A DNA stretch of 64,000 bases, taken from positions 75,020,346 through 75,084,345 of the forward strand of contig CM077157.1 in the NCBI GenBank assembly GCA_039583875.1, given 5' to 3'. Each line of letters begins with the position of its first letter. Within the stretch, counting starts at the first letter, position 1. The stretch comes from Platanthera guangdongensis (lineage: Eukaryota > Streptophyta > Magnoliopsida > Asparagales > Orchidaceae). The translations under genes and the position numbers were made by a program. Shown piece after piece: positions 54,113 to 64,000 of the stretch. The notes beneath the pieces were generated by a model. The model worked only from the letters and a program-made list of their open reading frames with translations. It was not told the DNA's origin and searched no databases.

Positions 54113-55378
54113 GTCAAGAAAATTCAAAATGAATTCAACAGCACTGTGGCCAAAATCAGAAGTGACCACAGGACTGAGTTTCAGTTTCAGTGCATGACAA
54201 GATTTTGTGAAGAGCAAGGGATTCATCGAGAATTCTCCTCTCCTAGAACACCCCATCAAAAGGAAATTGCTGAGAGGAAAAATTTGACTCTTATAGAGGT
54301 TGGTAGAACCTTGTTAAGTGACTCATCCCTCCCAGAATACGTCTGGGTTGAGGCTGTTAACATTGCATGCTATGTCGTTAATAGGGCTTCTATCACCAAG
54401 AGCCACAAGAAGACTCTCTAGGAGATCTTGAAGGGCAGAAAACCAAACCTGATCTATTTCAGGATTTTTGGTTGCATGTGCTATGTACTCAATAATGGAA
54501 ATGTCCATTTAACAAAGTTTGCTGCCAAGTCCCATGAAGGGATCTTTATTGGGTATAACACTAATAATACGACATATAGAATCAATAATTTAACTAGTCA
54601 AGTTATAGAAGAGTCAATGCATATTGGTTTTGATGAATCCAACATGGTTAACTATGAGCTGCCTAACTCCTCGTGTTATAGTATTGCAGGTACAGAGCAG
54701 ATGATGGATAAGTTGACCATTAAGGAAGCTACCCCCACAGTCCAAGATATTGATGATGGACTGTCCATTCTACGAGAAGGGAAAGACATACCTGAAGAAA
54801 TTGAAGGCCAGCTAGCTGATAACCCTGAAGAACATCATGTTGCAGCTAGATTCCCTTCAGTTACCAAGAATCTAAGGGGTCATCCAGCACACCAAATCAT
54901 TGGTAATACAAATCATGGAGTCCAGAGCAGAAGTAGGAGCATGAATACAGCTCTCTACTCAAGCTTTTTATCTCAAGAAGACCCCAAAACATTTGAAGAA
55001 GCAATCAAGGACCAGTTTTAGATTGGAGCAATGCAAGAAGAACTGGACTAATTTAAGAGATGTAAGATCTAGAAGTTGGTTCCCAGACCACAAGGACAAA
55101 ATGTCATAAGGACCAAGTGTATCTACAGGAACAAGTTGGATCAAGATGACATTATGGTTAAGAATAAGGATAGACTGGTGGCTAAAGGCTGCAGGCAAGA
55201 AGAAGGCATAAACTTTGACCAGACCTTTGCCCTAGTAGCCAGATTGGAAGCAATAAGGATATTCCTTGCATTTGCTGCCTATCAGGGATTAAGAGTCTAC
55301 CAGATGGATGTTAAGTCTGCATTCCTAAATGGGGACCTAAATGAGGAAGTATATGTGGATCAGCCCCAGGTTTTGTAG
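54113..55378 (+). pseudogene. SIRE-2 integrase (C-terminal part) and reverse transcriptase start
   Basis: Begins mid-integrase (VKKIQNEFNS, KIRSDHRTEF with G to R next to the catalytic D, IAERKNLT) at 54113. Continues in frame past a stop at 54419 (TAG) to YNTNNTTYRINN and the linker GHPAHQIIGNTNHGVQ (to 55021). After a stop, RT runs 55076-55378 ([40 protein letters not shown]) and ends before the YVDD box. Confidence 0.8.
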
Positions 55379-55429
55379 ATCCTAACTCTCCAAATTTTGT
55401 ATATAAGCTTGGGAAAGCTCTATATGGGC

Positions 55430-55898
55430 TTGGGTGTGAGTGCACTGAAGGCTTCCCATGAGCAAATACAGATGGCCTATTATGGACCATTTGTATTTGG
55501 TGCTCCAACCGCCATACTCAAGGATAAGGCTGTGACCTATTCTCAGGTTCCTCCAGCAACCACCTTGACCAAGGGAAAGTCAGTTAGTAAGGATCACTTG
55601 GTTGTCTTTGATGTCATTAACTGCATGTCAACTGCAAAGAAGACTGTTGTTAATGAAACTCAGAGTAAGCCATATACATCTAATGGCAGACTAACTTTTA
55701 GTCAGATTCTTGAAAAAATAAACAAGAAGAAATCTACTGCTCTCCCCTCTAAACAGGCAACTAGTGATAGCTTGCACTCTTCGAAGGCTGCAAAGAAGAG
55801 GAGATACAACATCCATGAGTTTTGGTGTTGTGGTAAAGTGGGTCACTTTGCCATACATTGTTGGCACAACCCTAGTGTACCAAGGGTGAGGGTGAGTC
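55430..55898 (+). pseudogene. Displaced SIRE gag/zinc-knuckle fragment
   Basis: Right after a truncated RT (..YKLGKALYGLG) the sequence switches to a region that belongs upstream of the protease: a Lys/Ser-rich stretch, then RRYNIHEFWCCGKVGHFAIHC, the second knuckle (first position changed: FWCC for CWYC). Open from 55397 to beyond 55898, where it runs into the LTR of the next element, so the 285-codon frame is chimeric. Confidence 0.7.
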
Positions 55899-57236
55899 TT
55901 CCTGTTAGGATTGTCCCTTTGGGCAAAATGGTGACGGACGTAACTAAACGCAACGCTCTCTGCTCGCTCTCCCGTCACGCTCAAGCAAAATGTAGCAACA
56001 TCACAACTCAAATATTCATTAAATATAGACTACGGAGGGTTCGCAAAGCCGTTCAAGATAGTACCAAGGCGATAGGCCAAGGACCTCTCAAGCAAAAGGA
56101 ACCCACACGGTTCGGTCGAGCATTGTTGTACCAAAAGAGATTCCACCGAAAAACAAAGATTCGGACATGGGTGGTTCTCTCCCAACAAAATAAAACGAGG
56201 GCCTCCACACCTCACAAACTTAAACGAAAAAGGCAACCCCAACGATATCTATGAAGAAATAAACCACAAAATTTCAAACGTTTGACAAGCCACGCAACAC
56301 GCATATGCCACAAGATCTTCAAGAGTAGAAACTCAATAACTAGTGCAGGAATGTTCGTTACCCCGCTTGGATGTCGACGAGTATGAGAGGATCATTCCTT
56401 TCCGGTTCCACTGGAATCACGCTGATTGGAGGGAAACACGTTGCCTTCGTGGCTTCACGTCGGAGTTGGGAGTCCACGAAGAGGAAAACCCTTTTCCTGT
56501 GTCGATGTCTTCAATGAGGGGGCTGAGTGGGTTCTTTGTTGATGGGGTTGGTTTTGGTGTGCATGAAGAGGGGCGGGCTGTAGGTGAGGAAGGGAGGTGG
56601 TCGGCTAGTCGGGTGGTTGAGAGGGATGCTTGGGTGGGGGGAAGGAGAGGTTGGCTGGTCGGGTGGTTGGAGAGGGCTGCTCGGGTGGAGAGGGGAGGGG
56701 GGAAAGTGGCCGGCGGCCAACGCTAGGGAAGGGGGAAATCGTCCAACGGGAAAAAAGAGAGGAGGGAGGGAAAATCTCAAGATAGATTTTAGGGTTTTTT
56801 TATCATTCATTCTCTACCAAAAATATCAAAGTCTAGCCTCTTATAGGCTTTACAAACAAAAGGGCTAAAAGCAACCCAACATGGCTAAACATGTGCAAAA
56901 TGAAAATAAAAACAAGGCTATTAGAAGCCCAACTAACATGAAATAATGGAAATAAAAACAAGGCTATTAGAAGCCCAACTAACATAAAATCAAAACATGA
57001 AATAGATGTTAAAATATGTGGTAACATATTTTAACATAGCACGAATGAGAACGGTCGCGGACATTCTAGCGGCGGGAGTGGCAGCGAGCAACGAACCAAG
57101 CATGTTATAGCAAATCATCTTCCGGTGGTGGTGACATATCATCCGTCGCGAGCCGACACCAACAACAACCGGGTCGCCAAAATCATCGGGAAGGGGAGCC
57201 TCCATATCAACATGTTGGGGGTAGTCGGCTCCATCA
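55899..57236 (-). repeat. LTR of pol-less element, unit 1
   Basis: 1338 bp, collinear with 60635-61970. Bounded by a purine tract GAGAGGGGGAGGAT (minus, 57250-57237). 56520-56705 is G-rich on the plus strand, with two copies of a roughly 50-bp GGTCGGGTGGTTGGAGAGGG unit. Confidence 0.75.
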
Positions 57237-57517
57237 ATCCTCCCCCTCTCAAAAATACTCATCACTGATGAGTAGGCCTGTGTGTACTCGCATGGAATAT
57301 CATCGACGTGGAAGAAGAACCTGCAAGGCAAAAAGTGGTCTTGGGGCGACCTCAAAAACGCATTAGCCAAAGAAGGCAAAACAGTTTCCACAACATCAAC
57401 CAACATACCTCCGATGGAGACCGAGAAAGAGAACGATCCTGGGAAACTGTCACCACACAACCAATAGAAAATCATAGTGGAATAGATACACCGATAGGTA
57501 GACATTTCAAGTGGCAT
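56990..57517 (-). CDS. Unknown ORF crossing the internal/LTR junction
   Basis: 175 codons from ATG 57517. Middle part CEYTQAYSSVMSIFERG and AEAPLPDDFGDPVVV-like sequence are preserved in unit 2 (62065-61667), where the upstream part is frameshifted. The purine tract codes for part of ERGRIDG. I recognise no domain. It may be the last exon of the upstream ORF or an unrelated conserved frame. Confidence 0.35.
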   Translation of the reverse strand: MPLEMSTYRCIYSTMIFYWLCGDSFPGSFSFSVSIGGMLVDVVETVLPSLANAFLRSPQDHFLPCRFFFHVDDIPCEYTQAYSSVMSIFERGRIDGADYPQHVDMEAPLPDDFGDPVVVGVGSRRMICHHHRKMICYNMLGSLLAATPAARMSATVLIRAMLKYVTTYFNIYFMF

Positions 57518-57619
57518 AGAAGCATGAAGCGTAAAATATGAAACGATGAAAATAGAAGCTATGCCCCAATCAGTGGAAAATTCTAAAAGAAATGTGATGT
57601 TACCAAACTCCCTTAAGAT

Positions 57620-58516
57620 TCACAAAGGATGGACTTGCCGATTCGTTAATATTTTTAAGGTGCCCAGGGGCATCAGTTCAGGGTTGAGACAAGTCAAAAC
57701 CAAATCATCCACATAACGGTGGGAGACTCTCCGATACGAACTAGCAAGTAATTTAAAGGATGGATTTTGATTGATTAAAATGTTAAGAATGCGCCTAATT
57801 AAATTAAAACTGTGAGGGGTGAACCCATGTGCCACATGACTTGAATCAACAGCAAAAAATAACGGGACTATGTCAGGTGACACGTGGGCCTTAAATTCAT
57901 TAATGATTTTCATGGAGTCCAACATCATAGTTTTAAATTTAGATTCAAGAATGTTAAGAAGAAATGCCAGTGAAAATTGCTCATTACCAACTATAGAGCT
58001 AGACGCTCCCGGATGTGAAAGGATGTACGTGCAACACAACTCAACATACCCAACTACGTTCCCTAACGTGTGCATGCCTGGGTCATAAAAAGGCGGAGGA
58101 TAAATACGTGCGTCTGAGCTTGGCAAATAAGTGTGCCTAGGGGACACCACATCAAAAAGCCCCATTTCCAAGGATTCACTAGCAGTCCAACATGAAGCCT
58201 TACCCAACGCCAATCGGTCAGGTGAACGGTCCATCCGAGGAAAAGCATAGTCAGATCTACGAAATTGTGTGGAAAGACCGAATGCGACAATTAACAACTC
58301 GCCCACCCACATCCGTCGGGGTAACTCTAACGGGGGAGCTAGATAAATAGTCATCTCCAAATATCTCGGACTAGGAATGACAAGCTCGTTTCCTAACCAG
58401 TCATCTAATCGAGTCAAGTGAACCGAAAAGGGAGGCGACATGGTCGATGCCGGAGGAGGAGCTAAGTCATACTCACCGTCAAAACACGGATTTAACGTAC
58501 AAGAAATATCCACCAT
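57620..58516 (-). CDS. Unknown conserved ORF 3 of pol-less element, unit 1
   Basis: 298 codons from ATG 58516. Begins MVDISCTLNPCFDGEYDLAP, then ELVIPSPRYLEMTIYLAPP, RRMWVGELLIVAFG, PRMDRSPDRLALG and ends ANRQ-like TNRQVHPL. No match to gag, protease, RT or integrase motifs that I know. The counterpart in unit 2 (62357-63247) is also open over almost the same length with about 88-90 percent identical residues. It lies in the same frame as ORF 2, separated by one stop and one codon. Confidence 0.55.
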   Translation of the reverse strand: MVDISCTLNPCFDGEYDLAPPPASTMSPPFSVHLTRLDDWLGNELVIPSPRYLEMTIYLAPPLELPRRMWVGELLIVAFGLSTQFRRSDYAFPRMDRSPDRLALGKASCWTASESLEMGLFDVVSPRHTYLPSSDARIYPPPFYDPGMHTLGNVVGYVELCCTYILSHPGASSSIVGNEQFSLAFLLNILESKFKTMMLDSMKIINEFKAHVSPDIVPLFFAVDSSHVAHGFTPHSFNLIRRILNILINQNPSFKLLASSYRRVSHRYVDDLVLTCLNPELMPLGTLKILTNRQVHPL

Positions 58517-58519
58517 GTG

Positions 58520-59163
58520 TCAGCCATCAAAATCAAAAGGAATATCAAATAGTAAATTCATCCTCATAGAAAACTCAACCGCACCGTCATCACCTAACTC
58601 ACTCTCCGATAACCATTCATCACAGGTTGACTCCACCAACTCAGCCGAAATGTCTTCCCACCCACTAGATATTTCATCCAAATCATAATTAGTAACGGTC
58701 TCAAAAGTAGGCAAAATCGAACCCAACAAAGTTTCTATTCCACATTGGGCTTCAGGCAAAGGAGATAACATCAAAGTAATATTTTTCGGGTCCTCAGCGC
58801 TAACGTCATCCAAAAATAACCCTCCCACACAGGGCAAATCTTCCAATACAACACTTCCTTCGCTAGCCAAATCTTCCCATGATGTAGGTACATCGTCAAA
58901 ATCAGGATAGAGAATCGAGCAAATTGAATCCCGAGGAGAATCTAAATTAGCTTGAACCTCAAGCAATGACGATAATATCAATGAACTATCTCCCGGATGT
59001 GCATCACTAAGATCATCCCAAGGTGACCCTTCCAACATCGTTGAAACATCTACCAACACTGGGTCAACAGAAGACTCCACGATACTCAAGGGTAACAGAT
59101 CTGAAATTGAGTGGTGGGCGGGGGACAAACCTGAAATATAGTCAAGAGGGGGTCGGAGAGTCA
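58520..59163 (-). CDS. Unknown acidic ORF 2 of pol-less element, unit 1
   Basis: Taken from ATG 59163 (MTLRPPLDYISGLSPAHHS), just after a 16-base homopolymer; the frame is open upstream to 59242. Strongly acidic, with repeats of the type SWEDLASE / GWEDISAE and D-D-V-S. Ends ..DG at a TGA (58520-58522), after which the same frame continues as ORF 3. No domain recognised. Unit 2 (63897-63254) matches but has a TGA where Gly is found here (QCGIET). Confidence 0.5.
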
Positions 59164-59164
59164 T

Positions 59165-59180
59165 GGGGGGGGGGGGGGGG
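59165..59180. repeat. G16 homopolymer in coding region of pol-less element
   Basis: Run of 16 G on plus (Pro codons on minus), at the junction of the gag-like/acidic frame and ORF 2. Unit 2 has 12 G at 63900-63911, giving a different phase. Confidence 0.85.
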
Positions 59181-59182
59181 CG

Positions 59183-60131
59183 GCACTTCAGAGGAGAACT
59201 CCTCTTCCATGTCACTAGGATAACCGACATCCTCATCATCACTCAACTCTTAACTAAAGACCTCGTCGCCCTCGGCTGCAGGCTCAGTGCTAGTCACTAT
59301 GTCAGACTCGTCCGGAGAGTCAACAACGAGATTTGACAGCTCAGGAGGCGACTCTAAAGAGACTACGGGCGTAGTCGGAATAGGACAAACGTTAGTGCCA
59401 TGGCCAGATATGTCAATAACCTCACATGTTAAAATGGCCTGACTAATCATAATGGTAGGAACACTCTCACCCCGCGGGGTCATAGCATTCCTAGCAATCA
59501 CATCTATCAAACTAGGGACAGGGGTCCTAAACTTCTCCTTTCCTCCATCGGTAGGTGCAGGTATACTACGGGTAGCTCTACCATCCTGGGAGGAAGGTCT
59601 AGCTCGAGGGGTTAAGTCACTCTCGTGATCAGAAACGGGTCTAGTGCCCTGGAGTGGAGAAATAAGATCATGAGATGTCCGAGTATGGGGTTACGAGGTG
59701 ACGTACTGGTTCGATGTAGGCAAAGTCTTAGGCGGCGAATCACTCAGATAATCAGTAATCTGGGAACGACTGTAGGTAGGGTAATACTCATCCGTAAATA
59801 GATTCTTCATAATCAGGCAACCTACAAGTGAGCCGTTGAGTGACATCCCAAAACGTCTCTCCTCATTGAGCCAGAAGGTCAGAGCTCGACTAATTAATTG
59901 TAGTCTCGCAACGGGAATCTTGTGGGGGTCCACAATATGATATCGCTCAAAATAGCATTCCATGTCCTTCATCCAACATAAAAATACTCGCGGTCCACCT
60001 ATTCCATCATAGGTCGGAGTAGGAACTCTAACATGCCTAGAGATGCGCGGTGGTGGTGTCAAATATTTTGCTAACATAAAGCTACGCTCAACAAAAGAAG
60101 GTGAGGGAGCGAAGCTCCCATTGTGCGCCAT
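59183..60131 (-). pseudogene. Gag-like ORF 1 of pol-less element
   Basis: ATG 60131. MAHNGSFAPSPSFVERS leads to a gypsy-type gag block: PTYDGIGGPRVFLCWMKDME, CYFERYHIVDPHKIPVARLQ and LISRALTFWLNEE. The frame has TAA at 59691 and another at 59250 (unit 2 has GAA there), then runs as DDEDVGYPSDMEEEFSSEV to the homopolymer. No zinc knuckle seen. Gag-like identity rests on the order of hydrophobic positions, not on a catalytic motif. Confidence 0.6.
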
Positions 60132-60197
60132 AAAGGTCCAACGAAAAAATCAAACTAAGTGAACACAAAAACCCTTTTTTTGATATATTTTAAGAAA

Positions 60198-60199
<2 letters not shown>

Positions 60200-60266
<67 letters not shown>
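60200..60266. repeat. (TA)n microsatellite
   Basis: About 33 TA units, upstream of the gag-like ORF in the leader of the pol-less element. Confidence 0.95.
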
Positions 60267-60267
<1 letters not shown>

Positions 60268-60618
60268 CTAAAAATACAATGGAAGACTAACGAACGTGCA
60301 TAGTTGAGAAATTGGCAAACCTAAAATGATGTATCTAAAGGCTAACTTGTCCCAACCCAGGTAAATTTTATAAAAGAATAATTAATTCCTGTGCCGATAT
60401 GAAACTCGCTGGACAAAATTTTGAAATTTCTTACTACGAAGAGCCGGAATAAAAAACAGAATTTTTCTTTTTTTTGAAAAAACTAAAATTCAGGATTTTA
60501 GCGTGCTATTTGCAGACCAAAATCAGAAAATTTTAAAGTGCAGGAATTGTTTATTTTTGACCTAAAAGCCTACCAAAAGATGGAAGGATGGTGCCGATTA
60601 GGATATCGACAAGAACCT

Positions 60619-60631
60619 GGCACTGATACCA
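60619..60631 (-). promoter_or_regulatory. Primer binding site of pol-less element
   Basis: TGGTATCAGTGCC on the minus strand, three bases from the LTR end ..GCATCA; tRNA-Met type. Confidence 0.8.
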
Positions 60632-60634
60632 AAT

Positions 60635-61970
60635 TGATGCAGGCTTGTCCTTTTGGGCATTATGGTGACAGACGTAACTAAACGCAACGCTCTCCGCTAA
60701 CTCTCCCGTCACGCTGAAGCAAAATGCAGCCACATCACCACTCAAATAATCATTAAATGTGGACTACGAAGGGTTCACAAAGCAGTTCAAGATAGTACCA
60801 AGGCGATAGGCCAAGGTCCTCTCAAGCAAAAGGAACCTACACGGTTCGGTCGAGCGTTGTTGTACCAAAAGAGAATCCACCGAAAAACAAAGATACGGGC
60901 AAAGGTGGTTCTCTCCCAACAAAATAAAACGAGAGCCGCCACACCTCCCGAACTTAAACGAAAAAGGCAACCCCAACGATATCTATGAAGAAATTAACCA
61001 CGAAATTTCAAACATTTCACAAGCCACGCAACACGCATATGCCACAAGATCTAACAAGAGGAGAAACTCAATAACTAGGGGAGGAATGTTCGTTACCCCG
61101 CTCGAATGTCGACGAGTATGAGAGGATCATTCCTTTCTGGTTCCACCGGAATCACGCCGATTGAAGGGAAACACGCTGCCTTCCGGGCTACACGTCGGAG
61201 TTGGGAGTCCACGAAGAGGAAAACCCTTTGCGTGTGTTGATTTCTACAATGAGGGGGCTGAGTGGGTTCTTTGTTGATGGGGTCGGTTTTCGTGAGGATG
61301 AAGAGGGGCGGGCTGTAGGTGAGGAAGGGAGGTGGTCGGCTGGTCGGGTGGTTGAGAGGGCTGCTCGGGTTGGGGGAAGGAGAGGTTGGCTGGTCGGGTG
61401 GTTGGAGAGGGCTGCTCGGGTGGAGAGGGGAGGGGGAAAGTGGCCGTCGTCCAAAGCTAGGGAAGGGGGAATTCATCCTAGGGGAAGAAAGAGAGGAGGG
61501 AGGGAAAATCTCAAGATAGATTTTAGGGTTTTTTTACCATTCATTCTCTACCAAAAATATCAAAGTCTAGCCTCTTATAGGCTTTACAAGCAAAAGGGCT
61601 AAAAGCACCCCAACATGTCTAAACATGTGCCAAATGAAAATAAAAATAAGGCTATTAGAAACCCAACTAACATGAAATAATGAAAATAAAAACAAGGCTA
61701 TTAGAAGCCCAACTAACATGAAATAAAAACATGAAATACATGTTAAAATATGTGGTAACATATTTTAACATAGCACGAACGAGAACGGTTGCGAAAATTG
61801 TAGCGGCGGGAGTGGCAGCGAGCAACGAACCAAGCATGTCATAGCAAATCATCTTCCAGTGGTGGTGAAGTATCATCTGTTGGGAGCCGGCACCAACAAC
61901 AACCGGGTCGCCAAAATTATCGGGAAGGGGAGCCTCCATATCAACATGTCGAGGGTAGTCAGCTCCATCA
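60635..61970 (-). repeat. Shared LTR of pol-less tandem array
   Basis: 1336 bp, TGATGGAGCTGACTACC..GCATCA on the minus strand; serves as 5' LTR of unit 1 and 3' LTR of unit 2. The purine tract on the unit 2 side is GAGAGGTGGAGGAT. The G-rich block is at about 61255-61445. Confidence 0.8.
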
Positions 61971-62356
61971 ATCCTCCACCTCTCAAAAATACTCATCACT
62001 GATGAGTAGGCCTGTGAGTACTCACATGGAAGATCATCGACGGGGAAGAAGAACCTGCAAGGCAAAAAGTGGTCTTGGGGGGGGGGACCTCAAAAACGCA
62101 TTAGCCAAAGAGGCAAAACAGTTTCCACAACATCAACCAACATACCTCCGATGGAGACCGAGAAAGAGAACGATCCTGGGAAAATGTCACTACCCAACCC
62201 AATAGAAATCATAGTGGAATATATACGCGGAGAGGTAGACATTTCAAGTGGCATAGAAGCATGAAGCGTAAAATATGAAATGATGAAAATAGAAGTTATG
62301 ACCCAATCAGTGGAAAATTCTAAAAGAAATGTGATGTTACCAAACTCCCTTAAGAT

Positions 62357-63253
62357 TCACAAAGGATGGACTTGCCGATTCGCTAATATTTTTAAGGTGC
62401 CTGGGGGCATCTGTTCAGGGGTGAGACAAGACAAAACCAAATCATCCGCATAGCGGTGTGAGACTCTCTGATACGAACTAGCAAGTAATTTAAATGACGC
62501 ATTTTGATTGATTAAAATGTTAAGAATGCGCCTAATTAAAATAAAACTGTGAGGGATGAACCCATGTGCCACATGACTTGAATCAACAACAGAAAATAAC
62601 GGGACTATGTTAGGTGGCACGTGGGCCTTTTCATTAATGATTTCTGTGGAGTCCAATGTCATAGTTTTAAATTTAGATTCAAGAATGTCATAAAGAAATG
62701 CCAGTGAAAAATGCTCATTACCAACTATAGAGCTGGACACTCCTGGATGTGAAAGGATGTGCATGTGACACAACTCAACATACCCAACTACGTTCGCTAA
62801 CGTTTGCATGCCTGGGTCATCAAAAGGGGGAGGATAAATGCGTGCGACCGGGCTTGGCAAATAAGTGTGTCTAGGGGACACCACATCAAAAAGCCCCATT
62901 GCCAAGGAATCACTAGCAGTCCAAAACGAAGCCTTACCCAACGCAAAGCGGTCAGGTGAACGGTCCATCCGAGGAAAAGCATAGTAAGATCTATGAAATT
63001 GTCTGGAAAGACCGAACGCGACAACTAACAACTCGTCCACCCACATCCGTCTAGGTAAGTCTAACGGGGGAGCTAGATAAATAGGCATCTCCAAATATTT
63101 TGGACTAGGAATGACAAGCTCGTTTCCTAACCAATCATCGAATCGAGTCAAGTGAACCGAAAAGGGAGTCGACATGGTCGATGCCGGAGGAGGAGCTAAG
63201 TCATACTCACTGTCAAAACACGGATTTAACGTCAAAGAAAAATCCACCGTGTG
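62357..63253 (-). pseudogene. Unknown ORF 3, unit 2 copy
   Basis: Open frame 63253-62357 matching unit 1 ORF 3. The start ATG is ACG here, and the preceding stop is TAA (63254-63256) instead of TGA. One residue shorter region around KAHVPPNIV (three-base deletion). C-terminus ANRQVHPL conserved. Confidence 0.5.
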
Positions 63254-64000
63254 TTAGCCATCAAAACCAAAACTAATATCAAATAGTAAATTCGTTCTCA
63301 CAGAAAACTCAACCGGATCGTCATCACCTAACTCACTCTCCGATAACCATTCATCATAGGTTGACTCCACCAACTCAGCCGAAATGTCTTCCCACCCGCC
63401 AGTTATTTCATCCAAATTATAATCAGTAACGATCTCAAAAGTAGGCAAAATCGAACCCGACAAAGTTTCTATTCAACATTGGGCTTCAGGCAAAGGAGAT
63501 AACATTAAAGTAATATTTTTCGGGTCCTCAGCGCTAACGTCATCCAAAAATAACCCTCCCACACAGGGCAAATCTTCCAATACAACACTTCCTTCGCTAG
63601 CCAAATCTTCCCATGATGTAGGTACATCGTCAAAATCTGGATAGGGAATTGAGCAAATTGAATCCCGGGGAAATCTAAATTAGCTTGAACCTCAAGCAAC
63701 GACGATAATATCAATGAACTATCTCCCGGATGTGCATCACTAAGATCATCCCAAGGTGACTCTTCCAACATCGTTGAAACATCTACCAACACTGGGTCAA
63801 TAGAAGACTCCACTATACTCAAGGGTGACAAATCTAAAATTGAGTGGTGGGCGGGGGACAAACCTGAAATATAGTCGAGAGGGGGTCGGAGAGTCATGTG
63901 GGGGGGGGGGGCACTTCAGAGGAGAACTCCTCTTCCATGTCACTAGGATAACCGACATCCTTATCATCACTCAGCTCTTCACTAAAGACGTCGTCGCCCT
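63254..64000 (-). pseudogene. ORF 2 and end of gag-like frame, unit 2 copy (partial)
   Basis: Acidic ORF 2 is present (63897-63254) with a TGA at about 63474 (Gly in unit 1), a frame change near 63670, and the G12 run at 63900-63911. The tail of the gag-like frame (DVFSEELSDDKDVGYPSDME) runs to the window edge and is open at the position where unit 1 has a stop. Confidence 0.5.

Larger units (their letters stand above)
42774..55898 (+). mobile_element. SIRE-2: SIRE-type copia element, rearranged and nested
   Basis: 5' LTR 42774-44974, primer site, gag (45067-46377), then SIRE-3 (46378-54112), then integrase/RT (54113-55378) and a displaced gag/zinc-knuckle piece (55430-55898). The flanks of SIRE-3 are gag on the left and mid-integrase on the right, so roughly 2 kb of SIRE-2 (rest of gag, protease, integrase start) is missing. 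Inserted in the Tat copy 3 pol; predicted target GTGTT (42769-42773). Confidence 0.72.
55899..64000 (-). mobile_element. Tandem array of a pol-less LTR element (gag-like plus long unknown ORF)
   Basis: LTR 55899-57236, internal 57237-60634, LTR 60635-61970, internal 61971 to beyond 64000, all in minus orientation and sharing the middle LTR. LTR ends are TGATGG..GCATCA (TGATG/CATCA inverted). Primer site and purine tract are in the right places. No RT, integrase or RNase H motif in either internal region. This is the layout of a non-autonomous terminal-repeat element with a gag domain. Inserted in the SIRE-2 zinc-knuckle fragment. Confidence 0.75.

Noticed and set aside
55397..56254. 285-codon plus-strand frame
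   Set aside because: Chimeric: its first part is the displaced SIRE fragment and the part after 55899 is antisense LTR of the pol-less element.

Overview
This window looks like repeat-dense nuclear DNA of a flowering plant with a large genome. I found no host gene, rRNA, tRNA or CRISPR array. Nearly all recognisable sequence is LTR retrotransposon, nested to several levels. The lineages present (SIRE-type Ty1/copia, a chromodomain Ty3/gypsy, Tat-type Ty3/gypsy), the tRNA-Met-type primer sites and the TATAAATAG promoters all point to an angiosperm. I cannot name the species.

Layout, left to right. (1) 1-4620: the 3' part of a Tat-type Ty3/gypsy element on +, with two extra genes on the opposite strand. 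Gene B (160-2372) is an intact three-exon gene of the 'putative gypsy-type transposon' family. Gene A (2768-3805) is a two-exon gene. A 638-bp LTR ends the element. (2) 4621-20382: a degenerate SIRE-type copia element on - (SIRE-1), cut in its reverse transcriptase by the first Tat element. Its 5' LTR is split by a complete 9.55-kb Tekay/Del-like chromovirus (9395-18944) with a 5-bp target duplication. (3) 20383-23875: a second Tat 3' end with decayed genes A and B, interrupted by SIRE-1. (4) 23876-27363: unassigned non-coding DNA. (5) 27364-42773: a third Tat element on -, holding LTR, genes A and B on +, a block of 86-bp tandem repeats, and the integrase end. A young copia element with an open 1362-codon polyprotein (32199-39613) sits inside it. 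(6) 42774-55898: SIRE-2 on +, rearranged and holding SIRE-3 (46378-54112, -). (7) 55899-64000: a tandem LTR-internal-LTR-internal array of an element with a gag-like ORF and a long unrecognised ORF but no visible pol.

How the parts fit. Three observations make the separate Tat pieces one family: a shared purine tract plus TGTGTACAACCC-type LTR start, a shared TTTCAACA-type LTR end, and the same antisense A-then-B gene pair. In the third copy the integrase lies on the strand opposite genes A and B, as expected for antisense extra ORFs between pol and the 3' LTR. The nesting order on the left is Tat copy 2, then SIRE-1 inside it, then Tat copy 1 and the chromovirus inside SIRE-1.

Most noteworthy: the intact antisense gene pair with its own promoters; a 549-bp duplication flanking the young copia element with a microhomology junction; hairpin-forming repeat arrays in the LTRs of four elements, one motif also being inside a gag coding region; and the pol-less tandem element with a long unknown ORF.
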